A DNA stretch of 64,000 nt. Origin: Eonycteris spelaea. Taxonomy: Eukaryota; Chordata; Mammalia; Chiroptera; Pteropodidae. The notes under the pieces are model-generated. The model did no database searches. It saw nothing but the letters and a program-made list of their open reading frames with translations, and was not told where the DNA came from. The stretch covers positions 15,089,001 through 15,153,000 of the forward strand of contig PUFA01000007.1 in NCBI GenBank assembly GCA_003508835.1. Reading direction: 5' to 3'. Position 1 is the stretch's first letter; the number at the start of each line of letters is the position of its first letter. This document shows positions 1 to 11,644 of the stretch, in pieces. The position numbers were made by a program, and so were the translations under genes.

Positions 1-75
1 CAGGATTTGAATCCCGGATCTGTTGATTATTCTGGGACCTTGTGAAAATTACTTAACCATTCCGAGTCTGATTCT
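1..75 (+). repeat. MIR SINE fragment, cut by window edge
   Basis: The opening bases follow the MIR core: an 'atttgaatcccgg' box, then a degraded 'gaccttgtgaaaattacttaacc' type segment. The 5' part lies outside the window. It is an old tRNA-derived SINE and is not expected to be active. Confidence 0.6.
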
Positions 76-485
76 TCATGGGTTCAAAACAGTGCTTTTC
101 ATTTCAGGATTGTTTTGGAAGTAAAACATTTAATGTTAGAATTTGCTACTTTCTCCCTTTTGTTTTTCCTTCTTCAGTTGATTTGTGTACCCAAAAGCAA
201 TTGATGAAATATAAAGCATCATAGACATGTTAGTTAATATTTAACGTAGAAATTGCTTTAGGAGAAGCTATCCTGGGTCCCTCAGATGGTCTGTTTTCAG
301 CCTAGTTACTTCAGGTAAATTGGCTGTTTCCTTTCCATAATCTCACATTTGTTGACTGAAATCACTGGACAACCCAAAAATTCGCATAATATAGTTCAGG
401 TTGCAGGAGGAAGCACTGATAAATCCTGGAGTATTCTCCAGATTTGGTTGGTCAGCTCTATTTCCCTCTTTCAGCTCCCATTTAA
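76..485. other. No recognised feature
   Basis: Ordinary AT-rich mammalian sequence. I see no repeat consensus, splice-bounded open frame or RNA gene here. Confidence 0.5.
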
Positions 486-486
486 A

Positions 487-525
<39 letters not shown>
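486..525 (+). repeat. (AAT)n microsatellite
   Basis: About 13 uninterrupted AAT units. The perfect array implies a recently variable, potentially polymorphic locus. Confidence 0.95.
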
Positions 526-526
<1 letters not shown>

Positions 527-763
527 CCATGAATAAAGACTTGAGAATTGAATGACTAAACAAGCTTGGCTTAGAAATGGGGGTAGGTGGGGTGAGGTGA
601 TCTTTCCAGATCCTTTTCTAGGTCCTAGGAGAGAGGCTGGTGCCCAAGCAGGATGTACTGACTGGTTTCCACATTACGACTGTGACTACTTGATGTCAGT
701 ATGACTTGTTACAAGTGAAAAAGTGATTGGTTGGTTGTATGAACGTTGATCTGATAATGTTAT

Positions 764-862
764 AGACCTAATTCTGTTTCTGCCTATAACTAACTGTTTA
801 ACCTTGGGTTAATCATTTCCCTTCACTGAGCCTGAGTTTCCTCATCTTCAAATGAGGGGTTT
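764..862 (+). repeat. MIR SINE
   Basis: The hallmark run 'cctgagtttcctcatcttc' plus an upstream 'accttgggttaatcatttc' stretch matches MIR in sense orientation. It abuts an hAT-type remnant on its right. Confidence 0.8.
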
Positions 863-871
863 GCATGGGCT

Positions 872-1012
872 GAGGCTTCTTAAACAGCAGTCTGTAGATG
901 GGATTCGTGAGCCACCCAAAACTCCAAATCTTGTGATTGTGCATTTTAATGGAGAGAGGGCCCATGACTTTTATCAGATTCTTAAAAAGGTCTGCAGCAC
1001 TAAAAAGTTTAA
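872..1012 (+). mobile_element. hAT-Charlie-type nonautonomous DNA transposon remnant
   Basis: The pattern 'gtgcattttaatggagagag' followed by 'cttttatcagattctt' and a terminal 'aaaagtttaa' recalls the 3' half of Charlie-derived MITEs. The subfamily is not resolved and the terminal inverted repeats are eroded. Confidence 0.55.
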
Positions 1013-3199
1013 CCTTAGATGTTATTGAAAATCATACTCAAGTCTAGCCTTGCATCTCTTCTCTTATTGCCATGTAACTATCTTGACTTGGCTTTTCATT
1101 GCACACATAAAAGAGATAAACTAGCTCTTTTGGTATTGTATCAGTTTTAAGCAATGGTGAAAGACTGGAAAAAGATCAATGGCAAAGGAAAGGATCAAGT
1201 CATAGAAAGTCTTCTTGGCAAAAGCAGTAGCCTTTGTGAATATACTACTGTCCATGGGCTCCAGAAACTGGGCCTTTTCAGTATAATTACAATTGATCAG
1301 ATTTAGAGTGATGGATACTCACTAACTTAATTCCCATGAGATTGATGGATAAACTGGAATGCCAATATGATTATTTACAATAAGAGAGAACTCCCGCCTG
1401 TGCCTGGATGGCCCCTTATCCAGGCGTTGAACTGCATTATTAATCAGCAGATGTTAAGTAAGGATTCAAAGCAACAGGATGCAGATAGTTGTGAGGAGTT
1501 TTTCTTTTGGGTTAGGGTGAGGCCCTAGTATGCCAACATCATTGATTATGTTTCAGAAAAGGACAGGGTAGACTTTTTTGCTTTCTCCTATTCAGTGTTG
1601 ATTTCTTTGGCTTGTCTGTGGATGGGGACACTTGTTTACAGGTTCTTTGGGGGCATGCTTCACTTTGATCCCAGGTACTGCCTAAAAAGCCAATTTTTTT
1701 GTTATTGAAAATATTGTTAAGGATCATTGTGTGCAAACCGAGTTAAGTTGATGAGATCTAGGGCATGCTTTTCTATTCACAACACCCCTTAGCTTGTTGA
1801 CCCATGTCAGAAGGAACTTGAGTGTCCAACCTCATGTAACACAATGATACATACCATTATTCTACCATTATTCCTGAGTTTCTATTAACTATTTCAATGA
1901 AACTGAGGCTTTTGTTCAAATACGCTTTTAATCAGTTATTCTCATTAGAAGAACCTGTAGCTATAAAAAATCTCTTATCTAGTTCCTGGTTTCTCTCTGT
2001 TTCCCAAGAGCGGAGACTGACTTCTCATTCCTCTGCTAACTAGTCAGATGAGCATCCCATGTAGGCATATTGAGGTCGTCAGGAAACTTCTGCAGACACT
2101 TGCCAGGCATCCTGTAAATTAAATTAGTAGTTGTCATAGAGTTCTAAAAATTCTGCCTATCAGAGAGAGATGCGGCACACACAGTCATGTACCTCTAAGC
2201 AAGCCAGCCCATATAGAAAAGCTTGTGTTTATACAAAATAGTCAAGACATTCTCATTGTTCAAGATGAGCTCACCAATTCTCTCCTGGAATACCTACATT
2301 ATTATTTGATTTATGGAAATTACTTACCCAGAGCTTACAGAAGCATACATACTGAACAAAGTGAAACACTGAGTTGGAATTCATGCTGCTTACGTGAGGG
2401 ATACTAGTGACGCGAAATCGGAGGCAGGAAATTCCAGTAACTCAATTCTGCGGAATATGATGCTAGCTATCATCAGACACCTCAACCTCTTATTTCCATG
2501 CAATTGTCCATAATTTTATCAATGCCAAGTAGGAAGTAAAGAAATGAAACAGGTGAGGCTTGCTTGCTCAGACCCTCACTGTTCTTTTGCCTTATTTTCC
2601 ACCCTTGATGGTAGACCTCCCTCAATTACTCAGGTTATTGCCCCCAGGTACTCTCTCTCAATTTTCTGTGAATGCCAGTGCCCTAGAAAAATGGCTAAAT
2701 TATTTAGCCTTTTCTAAGGCATCAATGATTGACCATGGTTTGATATGTAATCCCTCCTATATGGTATTTGTAATTTAACAGGGGGGGAAAAAAAAACCAA
2801 AGGAATACATTTATGGTTCTAGCATTTCAGACCATAGTGAAGTGGTAGGTCATGTTTTGGAAAGTGGTAGTGGGGGTCAGGGATATGCTTCTTGGGTCCC
2901 AAGAAAGCATATTCCATTAAATCAGACTTTGTGTCATATTTCTAAGTCTGACTTCTTTGTGCTTGTTTCTAATTGTGCGATTGATATAAACAACATAATG
3001 GTTACTGCCACAACTTTGAGATCAAACATGCATTAACCTGTGGGGTTGTTTTACAGTAATTAAGTAATAAAACCTCTCTGAGGTTTGTGTGTGTTTTGAA
3101 GGTTTTTTGTAGTTGATTAGCAGGGAAGTGAAGCTGAAGAATTTAATCAACCACAGAAGTTGTTAGGTTCAAGTTTATGCTAGTACCACCTTTATTATT
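1013..3199. other. No recognised feature
   Basis: This stretch of 2.2 kb shows no repeat that I recognise and no convincing exon. Short open frames are at chance length. An 'aaaaaaaaac' homopolymer lies near 2787-2797. The 3045-3180 part is repeat-poor, with 'taattaag' and 'tttaatcaacc' cores. Confidence 0.45.
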
Positions 3200-3296
3200 C
3201 TGTATTAAAGGGAGGAAGGATGGATGGAGGGAAGTGGGGAGGGAGAGAAGAAAGAGGAAGGAAGGAAGGAGGAAAGGAAGGGAGGGAGGGAGGGAG
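3200..3296 (+). repeat. GGAA/GGGA purine tract with G-quadruplex motif
   Basis: Almost pure purines on the + strand, running from GGAA units into four G3 tracts separated by single A residues at 3280-3294. The latter meets the canonical G-quadruplex pattern. The mirror-like purine composition could also support triplex DNA. Confidence 0.9.
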
Positions 3297-3699
3297 ACTT
3301 TTACCCATTGACATGTAGCACATGTACTTTTTCAGTTTCATTGTAGTTTGGAGAAGATTTGTCCTTACATTTCTCAATCCCACTGCCAGGCTGCTGCAAG
3401 CTGACCTCATGCAAGGGTCTGGGCTCAGCTGGGAAGTGAGTGATGCCGATGACTGGCCAAGGGCAAATTTTCCTTCAAAGGTAGAGCCAGTTGGCATTGT
3501 CTCTAGTCAGACAGTACTGAATGCTCTCACTCAGCACTACTCTAATCATTGGTCCCCTAGTTACGAGGATGAAAGAGTATGGATATATCCATATAATCCA
3601 TCCCAGTGTTGGGAAACATGCAAAAGTAGTCTGTTGATAAGGTCATAGTGCTGCCATTTGGGCAGAAGAATAATATCTTTTTCCTCCTGCCCCCATTTA
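3297..3699. other. No recognised feature
   Basis: Apparently unique sequence. An open frame of about 100 codons overlaps it but begins in the purine tract and resembles no known protein. Confidence 0.4.
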
Positions 3700-3835
3700 C
3701 TCACCCATCAAATGTTTATTATAGCTCAGACTCATTTCTGGGCTTGCTGCTGAGGGAAGTACTGATATGGATAAAACATTATTCCTGACTTCAAAGAGCT
3801 TGCTCAAAGAATAAAGTGAGAGAGAAACCACCATA
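3700..3835 (-). repeat. L2 LINE 3' end, antisense
   Basis: Reads as the reverse complement of the L2 3' terminus: a 'catcaaatgtttatt' start, a worn 'tactgatatggataaaaca' segment, then 'cttcaaagagcttgctc'. It is directly followed by an L1 piece. Confidence 0.7.
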
Positions 3836-4160
3836 CTGTTGTTCCATTGTGGCTGCACTAATTTCCATTCCCACCAATAGTGCACCGAGCTTCCCTTTTT
3901 CCCATATTCTTGCCAACACTTGTTATTTCTTGTCTTTATAATAGCCATCCTAACAAGTGTGAGGTGATATCCGTTGTGGTTTTGATTGGCCTTTTCCTGG
4001 AGATTAGTGATGTTGAACACTTTCATATACCTGTTAACTGTTTGTATGTCTTTGAAGAAATTTCTATTCAAGTCCTTTGTCCATTAAAAAAAAAAATCAG
4101 GCTACTTGTTTTTTTGGCTATTGAATACAAGGAGTTTTTTGTACCTTTTACATGTTAGTA
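3836..4160 (-). repeat. L1 LINE fragment, antisense
   Basis: Contains the antisense L1 signatures 'ccattcccaccaatagtgca', 'gccatcctaacaagtgtgag', 'gtggttttgattggcc' and 'tcaagtcctttgtccatt'. About 325 bases remain, with no intact frame. Similarity to the remembered older mammalian L1 consensus is moderate. Confidence 0.85.
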
Positions 4161-4239
4161 AAGTGGTTTTTAAAAAGTGGGATAGAGTCTAAAAAACTAG
4201 TATTTTAAGTATTTTGTTATATATATTGCATTAAGTGAA

Positions 4240-4555
4240 TAGAGGGGTGGGTGTAATTGACTACTTCTGCATGGTGGCGGGGGGACCACAGAGGATTTTT
4301 AGAGGAAACATCTGTAGAATTGGTTCTGGAAAAATGGGTAGGAGTTAGCCAGATGGATGAGTGAAAGACTGAGGTATTCCAGCTGGAAGAAAAAATACCA
4401 TGCATAGAAATACTTGGAGCATGATGGCAATGGCCCATGGATTTCTGTGGCTAGAGCGTAGGGTGATGGAGTAAGTGGGGTGGTAGGAAATTAGACTGAG
4501 AAGGTAGGGAGGGGCCAGCAGAGGGCTCCTGGGTCTTGCAAAGGACTTTGGAATA
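4240..4555 (-). repeat. L2 LINE body, antisense
   Basis: The worn series 'gtaggagttagccagatgg', 'ggtattccagctggaag' and 'gcatagaaatacttggagc' parallels the antisense L2 body ('attccaggcagagggaacagc' region). Confidence 0.6.
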
Positions 4556-4671
4556 TGCCTTTCAGATAACAGGGATCCCTCAAATATTTTTTATCTGGAA
4601 AAATATCTAATTTGTGATCAAATTAAAATTTTAAAATGTTATATTTCACCACTTGGAGAAGGCATCAGTTG

Positions 4672-4910
4672 TGTGGCCAAGCAGAGGAAGTGATGTCATG
4701 GTTCAGGTGAGAGATGAGGGAGTCCAAACTCAGCTAGCATGGAGGGTAGGGGACTGATCTAGGTGACAGACAGTGCACTTGGTGTTACCCAATTGGCTAC
4801 AGATAGATGGATGTTATGGACAAAAAATAAGAGACAACTCTTAAAAAAGAAGACAGAGATAGTAAGGCTAAAAGAAGGTATCGAAGATATCTTTCTCAAA
4901 GAGAGAGGTA
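4672..4910 (-). repeat. Probable L2 LINE continuation, antisense
   Basis: Order and content ('ggttcaggtgagagatgagg', then a purine-rich stretch) resemble the antisense L2 region upstream of the previous piece. The match is poor, so this could be non-repeat DNA. Confidence 0.35.
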
Positions 4911-4942
4911 CTACCTCTCTGGAGGTCAGCACTCTCAGCGTG

Positions 4943-5065
4943 TGCTGCTACCTTGGGAGTGAGTTCTGGGTCAGACCTCACAAGGGAGTTGGCATGAGGC
5001 TCCCAGATGCTGGGAAGGATGCAATAAAAGAAGCAGGAGAGTAAAGCACCCTGAAAGAGAGGGGA
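4943..5065 (+). repeat. Unidentified repeat, copy A
   Basis: Shares its order of blocks with 5742-5882: 'tgctgctac', 'gggagtgagttctgg', 'catgaggctccc', 'gatgcaataaaagaa' and 'ccctgaa'. The two copies lie about 800 bases apart in the same orientation. I do not recognise the family. It may be a low-copy interspersed repeat or a local segmental duplication. Confidence 0.65.
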
Positions 5066-5164
5066 AACTGTTTAAGTAAAGGGTTTATATTAAGTGTTGT
5101 AGATTGTTTTTCCATCTCTGAACTCCTACAACACTATGATTTGGAACTATGCAACTTAGGACAG

Positions 5165-5500
5165 AATTATAACTTTTCCTGTAGTGAGCAGTGGGAATAT
5201 AAAGATGAAAAGTGTTGTTCTCGAGGAGCTTACAATGTAGTGGGAGAGACAGATAAGTAAACAACTAAGTGAAACAGAGTGTGGCTGCTGTCACCCAAGT
5301 ATGTGGAAAAAGACAGAGGCCTGACACAGCATGGTGGGATGTGTTCTGAACATTACATTATGCATCTTGCGTAGATGAGTGATAGGATTAGGTCAGAGTT
5401 TTAGAAAGATCACAGCAGGCTGAAGGGTAGATTGGAGTGAGGCCAGTGTAAAGTTGGAAAACCAGTGAGAAGGCAAAGGCGGTGAGTTTGAGCTGCATGG
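5165..5500 (-). repeat. L2 LINE, antisense
   Basis: 'gaggagcttacaatgtagtg' followed by 'agagacagataagtaaacaa' is the reverse complement of the L2 3' region. 'agaaagatcacagcaggctg' further right matches deeper L2 body. Confidence 0.8.
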
Positions 5501-5741
5501 CTGGCTCTATGGCATTGTGGGAAGCAACTGTGCCTTCTGAGTTCGAAAGTCTTGCTAAGTCCTAGCATTGCCTTGGGCAATGATCCGTTATTTAACTGCA
5601 GCTTTCTCTTTGGTCATTTAGGAGTCCTTGAGGGTTCTGTTTCATTTTCCCACCCATTCATAACAGAGTATTGACATTAGGGCTGAACAGTGGCAGAGTA
5701 GAAATGGGGTGTGGGTGAGTGGAACACAAGATCCAGAGGGT

Positions 5742-5882
5742 TCTGCTACTCTGGGAGTAAGTTCTGGATGGGCGCTAAGGAGGGAAGTTTCCATGAGACT
5801 CCCTGATGCTTGGATGCCAGGGAGGATGCAATAAAAGAAAGCAGAGGAGCAGAATGCCCTGAATGAGGAACAGGGAGGAAAG
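5742..5882 (+). repeat. Unidentified repeat, copy B
   Basis: Second copy of the unit at 4943-5065, with 'ctgctactctgggagtaag', 'ccatgagactccc', 'gatgcaataaaagaaagc' and 'gccctgaatgagg'. Divergence suggests an old duplication. Length is similar (about 120-140 bases). Confidence 0.65.
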
Positions 5883-5916
5883 CTCCTGTATTTTGCCACA
5901 GACTAACCCTAGATGG

Positions 5917-5962
5917 CTTCAATAAATAAATAAGCAATAAATAAATAAATAGCAATAAATGA
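5917..5962 (+). repeat. (AATA)n low-complexity tract
   Basis: Imperfect AATA units interrupted by two 'gcaataaat' variants. It abuts an antisense MIR. Confidence 0.85.
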
Positions 5963-5964
5963 GA

Positions 5965-6148
5965 TCTCTCTAAGCACTTTAGGTACATTAGTTCATTTAG
6001 TGATTATAACAACTCTATGAGGAAATTGAAGCTTAGAGAGGTTGATAACTTGTCTAAGCCAGAGCTAGTAAGTAGTAGAGCTGGGCTTATGAACCGAGGC
6101 AGCCTGGCATCACGATCCATGTGCTTATCACTAAGCTGTCTCCCGAAG
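5965..6148 (-). repeat. MIR SINE, antisense, long copy
   Basis: Follows the full antisense MIR order: 'taagcactttaggtacatta', 'ctctatgaggaaattgaagc', 'agagaggttgataactt' and 'agctagtaagtag'. Confidence 0.85.
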
Positions 6149-7509
6149 TATTGGTAAGAGAGGACATGAGTTTACAAAACCTGGATTATGTCTGTTTCTT
6201 TATCCCAGCAATCCTAAAGTGAGTCATTCCAATTCCATGTTTAGTTTAAAACAGAGAAAGAGAGGGAAGGATATTGTCCTCGTGTCTTTGAATTTCGGGT
6301 GAGAGCAAATGAATGAGGAGGGCAAACACCAGGAGCCAAAGTGCTCTGGGATGCCTGACGTGCTGGCCGGCCTTTGGGGATGAACTGACTGCATCCAAGG
6401 AACTGCTGTCTGATTAGATCTAAAGGTGATGTTATTGAATTTCTGTCTTTCCTCATCAGCCTGATCCTGGAAATGGTGGGCAGCTGAAGCCAAGACAACC
6501 AAGGAGAAGATTAGAGGCAGCTGAGACCTAACCAAGTCACGAACCTGGAATATGAAAAGGTGAGACTTGTTTGAAATTGTACCTCCTGGGCCCATTTCAA
6601 TGCTTGAGCTTTCAGACAGAATTGTGGCACACACACTTTTCTTTATTTTTAAAAGGTAAAACATTGATTGTTCTGGAGACAACAAACTCACCTTAGCTAT
6701 GAACTAATGCTCTAGTTGAATGTGGGGGTCAGGGTCTCCACGGCTTTATAACCCCTGGGTGATGTTTTATAGCAATTACCTGTACAAAAGTTGCTATAGT
6801 TACACATGGTCTGTGCTTTGAGAAATATCTAGCCAGGTTAGTTAGTAGAAGAGAAATAGGTGCTGAAGTCTGACCAAAAAAAAAAAAAAAGGTAGAATAT
6901 GCAAGAAAATATCTTTACACACATAGCAACAAGTTTTAGATCATGGACCCTATTCACAGGCCAGTAAACATGTATCTTTTTATGGGAATCACCCCATTCA
7001 CAAGGGCAAGCCCAGAATAGTCATATTTGAAACAGGCGACCACATCACCATGGTTGTAACTAATTGGACTGTGGTGAGTACCTGACCCCTGGAAGTTGGG
7101 ACTGAAGTTTTTCTGGCCAGTATGTCTGGATAAATGGTAGGATCTGCCCTTTGGAGACTCGGAAGCTTAGAGACCTCTTTGTATCTTGTGGAAGGAGGAG
7201 AAGAGAAAGGAGGTATGTGGACAGAAAATCAGCCTCTTTGTAGAGGGAGCAGAGAAGAGAGGGAAAATGTCGTAAGAGTTTTAAGTTCCTGGTTCTTGTC
7301 CCCACCCCCTTTTTTTTTTAAACATCGATTACTGAGTTTATTTTATTATTTATTTATTTGTTCCTTCTTGAGGCGTGATTACATTCCTGCCTTAGAAGTT
7401 TGTCTTTCTTTGGATGATGATAACAATTATTGTTATTAGTAGCTCTCACAAACATGAACTAGTTCCTGTGACTTATCACTAAAAAATTTCTCTGCTTTAA
7501 TACAGGTTA
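6149..7509. other. No recognised feature
   Basis: Contains a poly-A run (about 6875-6891) and a T-rich tract (about 7306-7365) but no repeat that I recognise. The 155-codon minus-strand open frame at 6224-6691 has no family resemblance or splice context. Confidence 0.45.
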
Positions 7510-7935
7510 CCCTCAATACCCTATTGTAGATTGAATTGTGTCATCCCCCCTAACCCCTATGCCAAAGAAAATAATATGTTGAAGTTCTAACACTCAGGAC
7601 ATTAGAAGAAGACTGTATTTGAAGATAGGGTCTTTAAGAGGTAATTAGGTTAAAATGAGATAATTAGAGTGGCCCAATTCCTATATGATTGGCATCATTA
7701 TAAGAAGAGGAGATTAGGGTGCAGGATGCAGACACATACTGGGGCAAGATCTTGTGAGGACAGAGGGAGAAGGTGGCCATCGATGAGCTAAAGAGAGAGG
7801 TCCTCGGGAGAAACCAAACATTCTGATACTTTGATTTGAACTTCTAGCCTGTAGAATTGTGAGAAAATAAACTTCTGTTATTTACACCCCCTATTTGTGG
7901 TACTTTGTCATGACAGCCCTCACAAAGGAACACAC
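7510..7935 (+). mobile_element. MLT1-type solo LTR (ERVL-MaLR)
   Basis: Matches MLT1 in order: 'attgaattgtgtcatccccc', 'atgttgaagttctaacac', 'gtatttgaagatagggtctt', 'gacttctag'-like 'aacttctagcctgtagaatt', and 'tgtggtactttgtcatgaca'. It is a long, near-complete LTR with no internal retroviral sequence beside it. Confidence 0.85.
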
Positions 7936-9719
7936 CGTTCTCCAAGATATGAGACTGTAATTCCTCCTCCCCTTGTCTCTGACAAAAAGAAAACTCAGCA
8001 TTGGAGTAACTGCTGGTTCTTTTCTTAATGGTGATCCTTAAAGACAACAGCAAAAGGATCTTTTACCTTGGCTAAAATGTAAGCCAATAACTGGCACGTA
8101 AGGTCCCCAACGGAGTACAGCTCTAGAGAAATATGTCTTCTTAATGCTCCTGTTTGGCTCAAATTAGAAGTGTTCAATTCCATGTCTTCCAAAGGAAAGG
8201 TGTCTGCGAAGCATAATTTGACATGGGAAAATGATTGTTTTTTACTAATTGGAATGAATGGGACCTCTTTCTTCAATTCATTTGAACTTGGGCTAAAACA
8301 AAACCAGTCATTTTACAGGAAGTACCGGGGCTTGCACATTTGTCCACTGCCCTTGGATTCTGAGGTCAGTGTATGAAAAGGCTTTCCATCAGTTATCATC
8401 ATACTAGAGAATTATGTAGAGAAAAGTGTCCAGGTCTTGCTTTTAATCAGGACAAGGTGTTTAGGGAAATGCTGTCGAGATTTCAAAAAAAAGTTGAGAG
8501 GAGTGGTGAAGGGCTAAAAGCGAATAGAAAAAGAAAAAGAAAAAGATGTTGACTTAATTGAACCTGAGTGGCATTTAAAAGGTCACTCAGCAGAGACAAG
8601 GTGCAAAGGAAATGGGAATAGTTTGTAGACTCAGATAACACAATAGATGCTACTAGAAATAAGCATCGAAAGAACTCTGGCTTTTGTGTGTGCTCCAAGG
8701 CTGTTTCTCTTGAAGGGAGGAGAGGGACTTTGGACAATTTTGTGATGCTCACGTTTCTGTGAAGTAGCACTGGTCAGCAGTAGAACAGACATGGCAAATA
8801 AGTTCAACTCCTATGCAGCTCTGAATATTTGCATCATCATCTCCCTGGAGATTGTGTTGAGCTAGAGTCTGAGGATGCATTCTGAGGATGCATTCAGATC
8901 CAGTGAGGAGGGGCATGAACTCGGGATGATTAATGGAGGCCACTCATGAGACCAAAAGTCACAAATTGTGGCCCATGGGACAGAAGGGACTTGTGAGAAG
9001 TTTTGTTCGACCCAAATGGTCTTCTTTAAAAAAATCTGATGTAAGCATTTAAAAGAAGAGAGATTTTTTTTTTCAAATCACATTTTTAGCTTCTCTTAAC
9101 AAATCATACATAAACTCTAGCCATACAGGTTATTATTCCTACGTGACAGTAGGATGGAGCTGGGCTATGGTTCATGTCAAACTTGGCCTTGGTGGGCATT
9201 GGAGCCTTGATCCCAGCTAATTTCTCCTTCTCTGGACTCAGGAATCATGTGGCTGTAGATCGAGGAAGTGTCCAGTCAATGGTGTGTCAAGTCAGAAAGG
9301 ACTGAAACTTCAAGAGCAGTCTGGCCCAGGAGGCAGGAAAACAGGCAGGCACGTGCAGCAAAGCAGAAGGTCTTCAGTGCGAGAACAAGCCCACAGGCCA
9401 CAGCGTTTCCTAAGACGGCAGTGAATGTGGTCTTCTACAAGGGTAGGCAACCTGAAGTTCTGTGAGGATGCAGCTGTGACTTGTAAAAGCTGAATTCTGG
9501 AGACGTTCTCCTTGCTCTACTTAACAGTACTTTTGATATCGCCCTTTATGAGTTGAAATGAGATATTTCACCAAACTTCCTTTTGATTTTTTTTTTTTTA
9601 ACCAATGGAATCAGTAGCATAGACCAACCCATTCCTCTAAACTCCATAGGCACATGTCCAACTGTCTGCTAGCCATCATATTGTATCAAAGATACTTAAG
9701 ACATTAGTGTCAAAAATGA
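7936..9719. other. No recognised repeat; small tandem duplication inside
   Basis: This 1.8 kb stretch holds no repeat family that I can name. It contains a perfect 13-base direct duplication at 8868-8893 and simple A- or T-runs near 9065 and 9588. Confidence 0.45.
8868..8893 (+). repeat. Perfect 13-bp tandem duplication
   Basis: The unit 'tctgaggatgcat' occurs twice head to tail with no mismatch. This is consistent with a recent replication-slippage duplication. Confidence 0.95.
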
Positions 9720-10215
9720 AACCTTTTTCTCACCCAAATCGGGTTCTTTCTGGTATCTTTATCTTCAGGGCGTAGCACCTGCCTCCATTAGCTATGAAAA
9801 CCAGGACCCTCCCCTCAGCCCTTATCCAACCATTACGAAGCCCTGGTAATTTTGCTCCTAAATACCTGTTGACTCCACCCTCTTCTCTTTAGCTCTCCTG
9901 TTCTCAGAGTTCTCCCTTTTTGCCAAAACGATGGCAAAGGCCTCCTAAATTGTCCCTCGCACCCCTCACTTGACTCCAAATTTTTCTTCACATGGCAGCC
10001 ACAGCCATCTTTACAAAACCTGCACTGATCATGTGTCTTCCTTGCTTCGAATAGTCCAACGGCTTCTACTGTTCTCAAAACACAAGCCCCATATTCCTTT
10101 GCACACACCTGCATCTTCGCAAAGCCTTCACATTTGCTCTTTACCTGCCTTGCATAGCTTGTCACCTTCCCTTCTTCCTGTGCAAATTCATCTTCCTAGG
10201 ACAGAAAATCACTCC
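9720..10215 (+). repeat. L2 LINE, sense
   Basis: Recalls the L2 3' half: 'cagccatctttacaaaacct', 'gatcatgtgtcttcct', 'cttctactgttctcaaaac', then 'cttcacatttgctctttacc' and 'cttcctgtgcaaattcatc'. No intact reverse-transcriptase frame remains. Confidence 0.75.
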
Positions 10216-10644
10216 AGTTCCCAGCCCAAGGCATGACTGGGGACATGTTTCTGTAAGAATAGAGACAAATGATTCTGCTTTTCTTTTGGTGATACTTGAC
10301 TTTTAATTTCTTCTTTCAGTACTTGCTGCAATTACAGCAGTCAATTCCAGACTTTTCCTGCTGCTTAAATGCCAGCAGCCTGTCTTTACTTACAACTGAT
10401 AGAAGAGTAATAGCTTCACATGCTGGAACTGAATACTGGTAAAGTGGCCCCAGGCCAATGGGAGAGTCAGTTCTTCTGGAAGAAATTTTGGGAATATCTG
10501 GTTTTGGTTATCTCTATATGTCATCTCAATTTCAGAGGACTGGATTCTTCTAAGTTTACTTTTCTCATTGTCTTGTGGCGTCAGATTCTGAACCCTAGAA
10601 GCCATTCAACACTGATTAGTAGTAGTGGATGACAGTGTATGGAG
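10216..10644. other. No recognised feature
   Basis: Apparently unique sequence between an L2 and a MER5-type element. Two overlapping frames of about 70 codons on opposite strands look like chance. Confidence 0.4.
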
Positions 10645-10843
10645 GCGCTCTGTTCAATATGGTAGTCACTTCCTATGTGTGGCTATTTAAAGTTATTACA
10701 ATTAAATGACATAAATCATTCAGTTCCTCAGTTGTAGTAGGCATATTTCAAAAGCCCAATAGGCACATGTGGCCAGCAGCTGCCATATTGGACAGTGAAG
10801 CTATAGAATATCATTGCAGAAAGTCCTATTGGACAGCATACTG
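10645..10843 (+). mobile_element. MER5-type hAT-Charlie MITE
   Basis: Begins 'gcgctctgttcaatatggta', contains 'atgtgtggctatttaaa', 'ttcagttcctcagttg' and 'cacatgtggccagcagctg', and ends 'tcctattggacagcatactg'. The two ends are roughly complementary, as expected for a hAT MITE. Confidence 0.85.
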
Positions 10844-11529
10844 TAGAGCATTCCACAGAGGGGAACTTCACTTGACATATATGATGTGCCTATAGTAGCA
10901 TGTCCTTTCATTGAAAAATAACCAGTTTGCTATTTTAAGTGACAGTTGCTGTTATTTTACTTTTAGTAAAACCATAAGGGAGGAAAGTGAATCCGTGTGA
11001 TCTGGAGGGGAGGAAATAGGGCAAATGGTAAAACAGGCAGTTGAATTTGCAGAGAGAATGCCCTCTAAGAGTCTTGTGGGGTAGAGTGAGGGAGGATGGG
11101 TTTGGGAGGTCCCCGCCCACCCCCATATCATGCTGGGTCTCACATAGACACAGACAATTATCGAGTGATTTGTCTCCACTGGAAGATTCAACGTAAAGCC
11201 CTTTTCACTTTTCCATAGGCTCGTGGTGATCATTAAGGAGAAAAATGAAGAGTCCTCCCACTAGGAATAGGACAATTAAATGCAAGTGACGTGGTGCCCT
11301 TCCAGAAATTCCTGCCTTTGTCACAACACCTCCGTTCATTTTCTGGAGTACCTTTTACTTGTAAATTGCCTTCATAGCTACACTCTCATTTTGTTGCCAC
11401 TCTTTTCATCCTTTGTTTTCCTTCTGAGGCCATAGAAAAATGAACAATTCTATTTTGGTGCTTGGTGTAGGCAGGTGATTAGATTAGATTATAGTTCAGC
11501 TGAATGATTGCTCTTGTCCTCCTAACCAA
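10844..11529. other. No recognised feature
   Basis: No repeat or exon is recognised. A short L2-like sense stretch could be hidden at 11330-11430 but is too weak to call. Confidence 0.4.
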
Positions 11530-11640
11530 TAGTAATGAGAATAGTAACAGCCAATTTTTATTAAGGATTTACTATGTTGGTCTTTGTGTTGAGGGCTGCA
11601 CTTGCTTGATTTCATTTGGCATTTAATGAAATCTCTGAGG
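11530..11640 (-). repeat. MIR SINE, antisense
   Basis: Degraded 'tttttattaaggatttactatg' and 'catttaatgaaatctctgagg' match the antisense MIR 3' half. It is immediately followed by a MIR in the opposite orientation. Confidence 0.6.
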
Positions 11641-11644
11641 TGGT

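Noticed and set aside
6224..6691. 155-codon minus-strand open frame
   Set aside because: It has no domain, splice context or codon pattern suggesting selection. Its length is within chance expectation for 64 kb in six frames.
8868..8893. CRISPR-like direct repeats
   Set aside because: Only two units with no spacer, and the window is clearly mammalian nuclear DNA.
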